Source: a virus
DNA length: 27,840 bases
IMG/VR virus record: IMGVR_UViG_3300036886_000511
Coordinates: 1 to 27,840 of that record
Reading direction: 5' to 3' (one strand)
The notes under the pieces are model-generated. The model saw nothing but the letters and a program-made list of their open reading frames with translations. It made no database searches and was not told where the DNA came from. The translations under genes and the position numbers were made by a program. Below, in pieces: positions 21,613 to 27,840 of this stretch. Position 1 is the first letter of the stretch; each line of letters begins with the position of its first letter.

Positions 21613-22862
21613 TGAATATTTCAATCCTAATCAGACCAGCCGGATCGGTAACATTCACAGAAAGAAAAGCGCTGATTGATTGGAGTTCGGTTGATAAAGA
21701 GGATGTTTTGACTTCTCAGACAGACACTTTAGCTTTTACAATGAAAATACCGGCAACTGCAGCTTATGGTCCCACTGTTGGAGATGAAGTTAAGATGTAT
21801 GATGGAGCCACGCAAATTTTTGGCGGATTTATAACTTATATTAATCAGAGGATAGATGGCGCAGGATTATTTTATTATGATTGCAGCTGCAAAGACTACA
21901 CGCACTTATTGGACGGAGTTTTAATTAAAAGCACATACAATACGCAATCAATCAATGCAATCATTGCCGATATAATCAACCAGGTAAATGTTTTTACAAC
22001 TCCTTTTGGAGTGACATACACAACGGTTAATGTCAACTGCCCTTTAGTGATTGATCACATTCAGTTTAATTACGAGCAGGCAACAAAATGTTTGCAACAG
22101 CTGGCAGAAACATATATTTATCACTGGTATGTTGATTATGCAAAAGACATTCATTTCTTTGCGAATGCAGCGGAAGTAGCGCCGTTTAATTTAACAGACA
22201 ACAGCGGAAATTATATTTTTAATTCTTTAGAAATTAGCCATGATATTACTCAGTTGAGAAATTATGTTTTTGTCCGGGGAGGTAAATATAAAACGACCGC
22301 GAGCAGAACTGAGACATATGTAGCCACCGCTGGCCAGACTTCACAGCCTTTGGCAAACGATTATGCCACGACTCCGATAGTAAAAATAAACGGAGTGACG
22401 CAATCGGTGGGAATTGATGGCACAGACAGCCCTTTAACTTTTCAGGTTTTGTGGAATGCTAATTTACAATCTATAACATTTTCAAGCGCTTTATCTTCCG
22501 GGCAGACGATTACAATTGCAGCTCAGCCACAATTTCCTGTTTTGGCTTTACAAAAAGATAATCCTTCTATTGCCAGCTATGGAACATTTCAATATAAAAT
22601 TATTGATAAAAGAATTAATACTGTGCCACATGCAAGAGATCGCGCTCAAGCTGAAATTCAAAATTGGGGAGATCCTTTGATTGAGGGAACTTTTAAAACA
22701 TACAGATCGGGTTTAAGGTCGGGACAATTAATTTCAATCCAGTCAACAATTAGAGGAATAAATATTGCAATTTTTTATGTGGTTCAAAAGGTCGTTTTAA
22801 AAATGTTTTCTCAGAGTGACGGAATCTGGCAAGTAGATTTCGTTTCTGTATTTGGAATATGA
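21612..22862 (+). CDS. Tail tip / baseplate hub-type protein, 416 aa
   Basis: It begins NISILIRPAGSVTFTERKALIDW, with GDEVKMYDGATQIFGGFITYIN near residue 60. Such beta-barrel openings are typical of distal tail and hub proteins (gpD/gp44-like folds). The segment QFNYEQATKCLQQLAETYIYHWYVDYAKDIHFF is a common hub-protein feature. A beta insertion around 235-310 includes TYVATAGQTSQPLANDYATTP, which resembles the small beta module in the 16667 gene product. It follows the tape measure, as tail-tip genes do. I infer a baseplate component; no enzymatic motif is visible. Confidence 0.68.
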   Translation: MNISILIRPAGSVTFTERKALIDWSSVDKEDVLTSQTDTLAFTMKIPATAAYGPTVGDEVKMYDGATQIFGGFITYINQRIDGAGLFYYDCSCKDYTHLLDGVLIKSTYNTQSINAIIADIINQVNVFTTPFGVTYTTVNVNCPLVIDHIQFNYEQATKCLQQLAETYIYHWYVDYAKDIHFFANAAEVAPFNLTDNSGNYIFNSLEISHDITQLRNYVFVRGGKYKTTASRTETYVATAGQTSQPLANDYATTPIVKINGVTQSVGIDGTDSPLTFQVLWNANLQSITFSSALSSGQTITIAAQPQFPVLALQKDNPSIASYGTFQYKIIDKRINTVPHARDRAQAEIQNWGDPLIEGTFKTYRSGLRSGQLISIQSTIRGINIAIFYVVQKVVLKMFSQSDGIWQVDFVSVFGI

Positions 22863-23074
22863 AAATAGGAATTATAGAATTTTTACAGGGGATTGTAGAT
22901 CAACCGGATAAAGATATTGAAATAAGCCAAGATGAAATCATTGACTTGCTTTGGGCTGAATCAGATGATTTTACTGTTCAGGAAAGCACCGTCAGTTATA
23001 GTTTTGTTACGGGGCCTTGGTATACTTACAATGGCACGCCAACTGGTTATGTTGGTTTTTGTCAGGCTTCTTAA
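22859..23074 (+). CDS. Small acidic tail-region protein, 71 aa
   Basis: Begins within an ATGA overlap (22859-22862). The first 45 residues are acidic (DQPDKDIEISQDEIIDLLWAES). The C-terminus is a Tyr/Gly/Ser-rich strand region (SYSFVTGPWYTYNGTPTGYVGF). Not recognised. Tight coupling to the hub gene suggests a tail-tip accessory. Confidence 0.5.
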   Translation: MKIGIIEFLQGIVDQPDKDIEISQDEIIDLLWAESDDFTVQESTVSYSFVTGPWYTYNGTPTGYVGFCQAS

Positions 23075-23086
23075 AAGTGATATAAT
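23059..23086 (+). promoter_or_regulatory. Candidate sigma-70 promoter for the tail fibre genes
   Basis: TTGTCA (23059-23064) lies 16 bases upstream of TATAAT (23081-23086), which is preceded by TG one base away (an extended -10). Transcription would start about 7 bases after the -10, at or next to ATG 23093, which would make the mRNA leaderless. The -35 lies within the end of the preceding gene. This is motif-based only; AT-rich DNA gives chance matches. Confidence 0.4.
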
Positions 23087-23092
23087 AAAAAA

Positions 23093-23617
23093 ATGACAAA
23101 AGATAATTTTCCAATATTTAAAGGACGCGCAGAAGTTGTAATCAGAGATGTGCCTTTTTGGGCAATTCCTTTTCAGCGTTTTGGTTTGTTTAAAAAAGCT
23201 GGTAAAATAGTAAGTAGAAAGATTTATAAAAATGTTTTTGTCAATGCGGGAAAAGCATCTCTGCTTAATGGTTTGGGAGGAGTAAATTCAGGATATATCA
23301 CATGGCTTGCAGTTGGAAATGGAAATACTGTTGGCACACCTCCGGCAGCAACAGATACTCAGTTATTGGCCGAAATTTATAGAAATGAAATTGGCGTGGC
23401 CAACGTTGTAGGTTTAACTTTAACAATTTCAACATTCTTTCCTACAGCAGCCGGTGGAGGACCCCCTGCGGGAGCATATACGGAGCTTGGATTTTTTGGA
23501 GATGCCACGGCTTCTGTAACGCCAAATAGCGGGACGATGTTTACACATCTAGCAATAACAGAGACAATTGCATCGGGTCAATCGGTGACGATTAACTACG
23601 ATATAATTGCTTTATAA
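23093..23617 (+). CDS. Putative tail appendage protein, 174 aa
   Basis: A Gly/Ala/Thr-rich beta protein. After a basic N-terminus (residues 1-45) it shows NAGKASLLNGLGGVNSGYITWLAVGNGNTVGTPP and later AYTELGFFGDATASVTPNSGTMF. The pattern of N-A-G-K, W-L-A-V-G-x-G and a terminal S-V-T-I-N-Y strand recurs in phage tail-fibre and tail-tip proteins of unknown exact role. The ATG sits 7 bases after a TATAAT, so this may be a leaderless start. It probably contributes to the host-facing tip. Confidence 0.6.
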   Translation: MTKDNFPIFKGRAEVVIRDVPFWAIPFQRFGLFKKAGKIVSRKIYKNVFVNAGKASLLNGLGGVNSGYITWLAVGNGNTVGTPPAATDTQLLAEIYRNEIGVANVVGLTLTISTFFPTAAGGGPPAGAYTELGFFGDATASVTPNSGTMFTHLAITETIASGQSVTINYDIIAL

Positions 23618-23621
23618 AAAT

Positions 23622-24323
23622 ATGGCACAATGGATAACAAACGAGCAAATAACCGCAGATAAATTAAATAATAGGAGAGGATTCCCATCAAGGGCAAGAG
23701 CGCATTTAACTTTACAGCTTCAAATTCCAGCGGGAAACAATGAGATGCCTCTTGACTTTGATACTTTAGATTTTGATAGCAATTCGGAATTTGATTGCCC
23801 AGCACAAAGAACTGGAACATCAAGGGCTGGGTCTGGTTCAGGACATTTGATAGACAATGTAGCAAATCAATTCGTTCCAGCGGATGTGGGCAGGTGGGTT
23901 TATAATTCAAACGATGGCACATACACACAGATTACAGCATATAATAGTGCGAGTGATGTTTCGGTTAATTATTTTGTTGGAAGCGGAAAAGTATATAGAA
24001 TTTTCGGGACAAAATATACAGCAAAAGTTGCAGGTTATTATCAAGTTAATGCGATGGGAAAAGTTGACCAATTACAAGCCAATGGACTTGAAAGATTCGT
24101 GCCTAAAAAAAATGGAGTTGGTCTTGCTCAGATCGCTGCTTATGTATCTTCTGCTGGTGCGAATATTTATTCCAATGCTCCCCCAGTGATGTATTCAGAT
24201 ATAGTCCATTTGGCGATAGGAGATTATCTAGAATTCTTTTTGGCACAGGATAGCTCTGGAGTGCATTATACAGACAATGGTGAAGCGCCATATTTTTCAA
24301 TTCAAATGGTTTCTGAGGATTAA
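23622..24323 (+). CDS. Tail fibre protein with C1q-like C-terminal domain
   Basis: A 233-aa protein from ATG 23622 (MAQWITNEQITADKLNNR); an in-frame TTG 15 bases earlier lies within the preceding gene. The QITADKLN segment is a frequent fibre N-terminal motif. Residues 130-233 (YTAKVAGYYQVNA, VGLAQIAAYVSS, GDYLEFFLAQDSSG, PYFSIQMV) resemble a C1q/TNF-like jelly roll, used by many fibres for receptor binding and trimerisation. A Gly/Ser-rich segment (68-120) lies between. It is probably a non-variable adhesin complementing the DGR protein. Confidence 0.65.
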   Translation: MAQWITNEQITADKLNNRRGFPSRARAHLTLQLQIPAGNNEMPLDFDTLDFDSNSEFDCPAQRTGTSRAGSGSGHLIDNVANQFVPADVGRWVYNSNDGTYTQITAYNSASDVSVNYFVGSGKVYRIFGTKYTAKVAGYYQVNAMGKVDQLQANGLERFVPKKNGVGLAQIAAYVSSAGANIYSNAPPVMYSDIVHLAIGDYLEFFLAQDSSGVHYTDNGEAPYFSIQMVSED

Positions 24324-24329
24324 AAAAAT

Positions 24330-25799
24330 ATGAAGAATCAAAAGGTTAGATATTTTCAACCCCTAAAGTTTGCTCAGCCCGGAGCAGACGATTTAAAGAC
24401 AAAGTCTGTATTGCAGATTGATTACGGTTTGTTTGCTCACGTAGGGGCTACCCTGGCGCGCAAATTCGGAAAGGCATATTACTATACTCCTTGGCAGGAT
24501 GACTTCCCTAGCTCGGCTAAACAGCGCCTGGGAACGGATATGGATGGATTAATTAGAGTTCAAAATTTTTGGGATTACATTGACAAAGTTGATTTAATAG
24601 TTTTCTTTGATACATATCAGGCAGATCTCATAGATTATTTAAGAAGGAAGGGATATAGAGTTTGGGGAGCCGGCCGGGCAGAGAATATGGAAGCTCATCG
24701 GTGGGAGATGAGAGTAATGCAAAAAGAAGTGGGGTTGCCTACGCAAGATACTTTAAAAATAAGGAGCGTGGCAGATTTAGAGTTGTATTTTAAAGGCATC
24801 CGGAGAACGGTGTTTGATTTAGTAGGACAGGTTGATGAGTCAGCCGAGCAGGAGATATTTGACAAAATAAAAGAAAAGTATGAAAACTTTTCAGAGAATT
24901 ATTTTATTACAGAGGCCAGTGATAATAAATTTAAAATGATGGATGAGTGGATTTTGGGAGCTAAGAATAAATATATCAAAGCAAATATGAGGGGAGATAT
25001 TGAAAGCTTTTTTGCGCCAGACTATGATGGTTCGCTTTCAAAATTAAATGCGTTGGCCGATAGCTTTGGACATAGACAAGATGCGAGCGAGGTTGAGTTT
25101 GTTGTAGAAAATCAGGTTGAAGGAATTGAGCCGGGAGGAGACCATATACAAATCAACGGAGAGTTTTTAAGCCCTACATTTTACGGATATGAAATGAAAG
25201 GCCAGGGAGATTTAATTAAGGCATGCGCATATGACGAGTTGCCAAAACCTATAATTGAACTTAACGATAAGCTTTCAGCCATAATAAAAAAATATAATCC
25301 GACAGCTTCTTTTTTCTCAACAGAATTTATGATGGGCAAAGACGAGAAGCCTTATTTGATTGATCCGACTGTGCGCAATCCGGCGCCCTGTGGGACCGCT
25401 ATAATGTCTGAGATGATTGAAAACTTGGCCGAAGTTATCTGGTATGGAGCTGCCGGCATTAAAGTATCGCCAAAAATTAACGGTGTTTACGGGGCCGGTG
25501 TTGCCATAGAATCAGAATGGGCTGAAGAGCATGAGCTTGAAGTTGAAGTGGACCCGTCGATTCAGCAGTTTGTTAAATTTAGAAAGGCATATAAAAAGAA
25601 TGGCAAATATTATTCTGTGCCCGGCTTCTCTTCCATCTGTTCAGTTATTGGTTTTGGAGATACAATAAAAGAGGCAGTTGATTTAGTTAAAATGAGAATG
25701 GAAAAAGTAAAAGGATATGGCCTGCAGAAATCTACGTCGGGACTTGATGCAGTTCAGGAGGAAGTTAAAAAAGGTGAATCATACGGAATTAATTTTTAA
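24330..25799 (+). CDS. ATP-grasp enzyme (PurD/carboxylate-amine ligase-like)
   Basis: A 489-aa protein. The N-terminal part (to about residue 110) looks like a pre-ATP-grasp alpha/beta domain (DLIVFFDTYQADLIDYLRRKGYRVWGAGRAENME). The central part fits ATP-grasp: AHRWEMRVMQKEVGLPTQD as in PurD-like ligases, VEFVVENQVEG, and the metal-binding FSTEFMMGKDEKPYLIDPTVRNPAP in place of the usual E...N.R set. The C-terminal GAGVAIES and FGDTIKEAVDLVKMRME resemble the PurD end domain. ATP-grasp enzymes join carboxylates to amines, amides or peptides through acyl phosphates. The substrate here is unknown. Its place between tail fibres and lysis genes hints at modification of virion or cell-wall material. 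Confidence 0.75.
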   Translation: MKNQKVRYFQPLKFAQPGADDLKTKSVLQIDYGLFAHVGATLARKFGKAYYYTPWQDDFPSSAKQRLGTDMDGLIRVQNFWDYIDKVDLIVFFDTYQADLIDYLRRKGYRVWGAGRAENMEAHRWEMRVMQKEVGLPTQDTLKIRSVADLELYFKGIRRTVFDLVGQVDESAEQEIFDKIKEKYENFSENYFITEASDNKFKMMDEWILGAKNKYIKANMRGDIESFFAPDYDGSLSKLNALADSFGHRQDASEVEFVVENQVEGIEPGGDHIQINGEFLSPTFYGYEMKGQGDLIKACAYDELPKPIIELNDKLSAIIKKYNPTASFFSTEFMMGKDEKPYLIDPTVRNPAPCGTAIMSEMIENLAEVIWYGAAGIKVSPKINGVYGAGVAIESEWAEEHELEVEVDPSIQQFVKFRKAYKKNGKYYSVPGFSSICSVIGFGDTIKEAVDLVKMRMEKVKGYGLQKSTSGLDAVQEEVKKGESYGINF

Positions 25800-25804
25800 C
25801 TACA

Positions 25805-26053
25805 ATGGCAAAAATAGATGAACTCTCAAGAGTAATAGGAGACCTAGAAGCAACTGTGAGGGAGGGTTTTAAGTCTGTTAATAAAAGATTGGACGCTTTG
25901 CCATGCGCAGGTCAAGCTAAAAAATTAGAAATTGTAGAACAGAGAGTAAGCAAGGTGGAGGGAAAAATAACAATTATTTCAACGGTGGCAGGCTTTGTCG
26001 GTTCGATTATATTTGCGGCGATTGGATGGTTTTTACAAAGGATTAAATTTTGA
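25805..26053 (+). CDS. Holin-like / hemolysin XhlA-type protein
   Basis: An 82-aa protein with an N-terminal amphipathic coiled coil (about residues 1-55, DELSRVIGDLEATVREGFKS) and one C-terminal membrane helix at 56-78 (IISTVAGFVGSIIFAAIGWF) followed by a short basic end (LQRIKF). This is the layout of XhlA-type holin partners, which help endolysins reach the wall. It lies upstream of the endolysin, separated by a cassette of three small genes. Assignment rests on topology and context. Confidence 0.65.
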   Translation: MAKIDELSRVIGDLEATVREGFKSVNKRLDALPCAGQAKKLEIVEQRVSKVEGKITIISTVAGFVGSIIFAAIGWFLQRIKF

Positions 26054-26076
26054 GTTCTTTTACAAGGGAGGTTTCG

Positions 26077-26271
26077 ATGTTAGCTTACTGCGCAAAGAAA
26101 GACCGGTTTGTTAAAATCGGCAAAGCGATTCACTACTGTGTAAACCAGAGGCATTGCGAAAGCATACACCTCATAACAAGGAAAGGAAACCATCATGCAA
26201 ACATTCACGGGCAGATTCCGGGGAACAATCACCGAGCGGGCAATCGTAGAAATGGTGACAGATTCTCTTAA
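26077..26271 (+). CDS. Small Cys/His-rich protein with strong SD, 64 aa
   Basis: ATG 26077 is preceded by AAGGGAGG at a normal distance, unlike most genes here. Residues 4-40 (CAKKDRFVKIGKAIHYCVNQRHC) contain three cysteines and histidines that might bind zinc, though it is not a standard ribbon. The C-terminal 26 residues are Asn/His/Arg-rich and overlap the next gene by 77 bases in another frame, so this end may be a by-product. Not recognised. Confidence 0.4.
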   Translation: MLAYCAKKDRFVKIGKAIHYCVNQRHCESIHLITRKGNHHANIHGQIPGNNHRAGNRRNGDRFS

Positions 26272-26401
26272 GAAGGCGTTGAAAACAGATCGGATTGTTA
26301 CGGTCACCATAGATGTGGCCGAGCCGGAAAGAGTTCTGGCCGGCAATGTTTATCCGCACGAGGGCGGAATAGACATAATTGAAAAGGAGGAAGGAGGCTA
26401 A
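26195..26401 (+). CDS. Small protein of SD-led cassette, 68 aa
   Basis: A compact alpha/beta protein: MQTFTGRFRGTITERAIVEM, then a helix (VTDSLKKALK) and a strand (DRIVTVTIDVAEPERV). AAGGAAAGGAAACC lies upstream of the ATG, a weak SD. The end codes GGIDIIEKEEGG, and the AAGGAGGAAGGAGG at its 3' end serves as the SD for the next gene. Function unknown; possibly a small regulatory or nucleic-acid-binding protein. Confidence 0.6.
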   Translation: MQTFTGRFRGTITERAIVEMVTDSLKKALKTDRIVTVTIDVAEPERVLAGNVYPHEGGIDIIEKEEGG

Positions 26402-26402
26402 A

Positions 26403-26600
26403 ATGGTGAGATGCGTGGCGCATCCTGAAAACGACAAGAGCCTGAAGTTTGAAATCAGGAATTATGAGGAGCTTAGAGAAGCCCTCAGCCAAATCTGCGA
26501 CGAGGCCGAAAAGGGAGTTTTGGCCAAGGACGAAGTGCGGATCACATTCGCAAGGACAGGACACATCGATGTCTACATCGAAGAACATCCCCAGTCATAG
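26403..26600 (+). CDS. Small protein of SD-led cassette, 65 aa
   Basis: ATG 26403 is preceded by AAGGAGGAAGGAGG, the strongest SD in the window. The sequence (MVRCVAHPENDKSLKFEIRN, then ELREALSQICDEAEKGVLA and VRITFARTGHIDVYIEEHP) suggests a small alpha/beta fold. The earlier in-frame ATG at 26379 lies before the SD and inside the upstream gene, so it is rejected. It ends at the TAG just before the structured terminator region. Not recognised. Confidence 0.6.
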   Translation: MVRCVAHPENDKSLKFEIRNYEELREALSQICDEAEKGVLAKDEVRITFARTGHIDVYIEEHPQS

Positions 26601-26680
26601 GCAAGGCAAATCAACAAGGTGCCAGTGGCACTCGGGCTAAACCCCATTTTCAATAAAGAGGTTTGCCTTGCCTCTTTTTT
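26599..26680 (+). terminator. Terminator with competing large stem (attenuator-like)
   Basis: AAAGAGG/CCTCTTT (26655-26661, 26671-26677) with a T-run to 26680 is a good intrinsic terminator. An alternative 12-bp stem AGGCAAGGCAAA/TTTGCCTTGCCT (26599-26610, 26662-26673) would include the terminator's 3' arm start and exclude the terminator hairpin. Inside it are GTGCC/GGCAC with loop AGT, and GGG/CCC. The two folds are mutually exclusive, so this may be a regulated terminator before the endolysin gene. Confidence 0.65.
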
Positions 26681-26709
26681 AAAATCAATTATTATTAAAA
26701 TATATCTAT

Positions 26710-27840
26710 ATGGCAAACTGGTTTATAAATCTAATTAAGAATTTATTTTTTGGGATAAAAAAGGATCTCAATAATTTTGGTTTTATTCATGTTGAACCAA
26801 GAGACACCGATTGGATTACGGGCGCTGAAACTGGCGTTGCATATAAGGTCAATGTGCCAGATGGGAATTGGAGCCCGTATAAGCCAGCGGTCAGTTCGAT
26901 TCAGACAATACCTCTTAATCCTCCGATAAACGGAGCCACAAAGACAGACACAAACGCCTGCACCTGTTTTTCTATTGCCAATACTTTTATGACTATTGGA
27001 AACTGGATGTTGTCGGCAGGATTGATTGGGCCGGATGCAATAAAATCTTTAACTGATTTAGGAATAATTGTCAATGGAAAGTTTAGCATCAGCGCAAACT
27101 TCATTGCTTTAATTGCAAACAACGATCCTGCAAGGGGAGATAATCTTTTAACGGTCGTTGACGCTTGCAGAACCATCGGACTTGTATCTCAGTCAGCTTT
27201 TCCTATGGGATCAACAATTCAGCAATTCTACGATAAGACAAGATTAACGCCGGATATTTTTGCAAAGGCAAAATCCTTTTTAAATATTTTTCAGATAAAT
27301 TATGAATGGGTTTCTGCAAATAACAACTGCGCGCCGGACATATCTGTTTTGCAATATCACTTAAAACAATCTCCGCTTTGGGTGGCCACAACTTTTTGCC
27401 CTGGCTGGTTTAATCAGGTCCCGATTCCGAATTGTAAGGTGTGTAGGGGAGATCACGCCACAGAAATTTATTGCATAGAAAACAATGCAATGCTGGATTT
27501 TGATAGTGAAAGCACGAGTCCAAGGCAGTTTGCTTTGGATTATCCGATAGTGGCTGCAATGAAGGTTGTTTTGCAATTAGTTCAGCCCGCGCCAGTTGCG
27601 CCAATGATAAAGCACACATTCTTAAAAGATATAGAGCTAGGAGATAGAAATCCTGAAGTGGTCTTTTTGCAGGATAGATTAAAACAGCTGGGATATTTTC
27701 CTTTGAATGTTGCGAGCACCGGCTATTATGGTAATATAACAAAAACGGCCGTGGCAGCATTTCAGAAGGCTAACGGGATTAGGCCATCTCAGCCAGGAGT
27801 TTATTGCTACATTCTAACCCGCACAGCTTTGAATAAATAG
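26710..27840 (+). CDS. Endolysin-like papain-family cysteine protease with peptidoglycan-binding domain
   Basis: A 376-aa protein in three parts. Residues 1-75 are an N-terminal region with a short hydrophobic/aromatic start. Residues 76-290 resemble a papain-like (C1) peptidase. NACTCFSIANTF offers Cys86 at the position of the catalytic Cys, GDHATEIYCIE offers His249, and LDFDSES may supply the third residue, although the usual Gln-x-x-x-x-x-Cys is altered. Residues 306-376 are a PG_binding_1 domain (LGDRNPEVVFLQDRLKQLGYF, TAVAAFQKANGI). Papain-like plus PG-binding is a plausible lysis enzyme or wall-acting virion protein. No classical amidase or muramidase motif is present. It closes the window, just after a terminator. 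Confidence 0.75.
   Translation: MANWFINLIKNLFFGIKKDLNNFGFIHVEPRDTDWITGAETGVAYKVNVPDGNWSPYKPAVSSIQTIPLNPPINGATKTDTNACTCFSIANTFMTIGNWMLSAGLIGPDAIKSLTDLGIIVNGKFSISANFIALIANNDPARGDNLLTVVDACRTIGLVSQSAFPMGSTIQQFYDKTRLTPDIFAKAKSFLNIFQINYEWVSANNNCAPDISVLQYHLKQSPLWVATTFCPGWFNQVPIPNCKVCRGDHATEIYCIENNAMLDFDSESTSPRQFALDYPIVAAMKVVLQLVQPAPVAPMIKHTFLKDIELGDRNPEVVFLQDRLKQLGYFPLNVASTGYYGNITKTAVAAFQKANGIRPSQPGVYCYILTRTALNK

Noticed and set aside
27410-27760. 116-aa minus-strand frame inside the endolysin gene
   Set aside because: It is antisense to a gene with clear domains, and no minus-strand gene is supported elsewhere.

Overview
The window is a stretch of a tailed bacteriophage or prophage genome. It is AT-rich, every gene reads on the + strand, and genes are packed with frequent ATGA or TAATG overlaps. 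The set of terminase, Mu-like head genes, tail tube, tail chaperone and tape measure, with no sheath gene seen, points to a long non-contractile tail (siphovirus-like). Nearly every start codon follows an A-rich leader with no Shine-Dalgarno (SD) sequence, which suggests a host that initiates with little SD use. Patescibacteria/CPR or Bacteroidota are candidates, but the sequence alone does not settle the host. The standard code fits: TAA, TGA and TAG all act as stops.

Layout. 1-3145: small hypothetical genes and a tRNA-Met(CAT). 3142-4398: a ParB-like/DNA methyltransferase fusion. 4399-4569: a structured intergenic region with a degenerate tRNA-like element just before the terminase genes. 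4570-6553: small and large terminase. 6595-11922: Mu gp29-like portal fused to a MuF-like domain, Mu I-like protease/scaffold, decoration protein and major capsid protein. 11941-13881: small virion-type genes and a fibre-like protein. 13883-16337: a complete diversity-generating retroelement (DGR). 16355-19541: neck and tail-tube genes. 19654-21612: tail assembly chaperone with a programmed -1 frameshift, then the tape measure. 21612-24323: tail tip and fibres. 24330-25799: an ATP-grasp enzyme. 25805-27840: holin-like gene, a three-gene SD-led cassette ending in a terminator, and a papain-like endolysin with a peptidoglycan-binding domain.

The DGR is the main find. Its order is variable protein, Avd, template repeat (TR), reverse transcriptase (RT), as in Bordetella phage BPP-1. 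The 114-bp variable repeat (VR, 14519-14632) and TR (15116-15229) differ at 19 positions by my count, all at TR adenines. The TR encodes 12 Asn codons that become Gly, Asp, Ser, Phe or Tyr in the VR. The RT carries the DGR-type IGNLTSQ and YVDD motifs but is broken by a frame change just after YVDD. It may be newly inactivated, split into two chains, or an assembly error. The cassette lies between capsid and neck genes rather than at the tail tip, so the diversified protein may be a head or neck fibre.

Other points of interest are the unannotated -1 frameshift (slippery T TTT TTA at 19980-19986) giving a GT-type tail chaperone, several start-proximal hairpins, a possible leaderless promoter at 23059-23086, the cassette at 26077-26680 with translation signals unlike the rest, and an ATP-grasp ligase in the tail operon.
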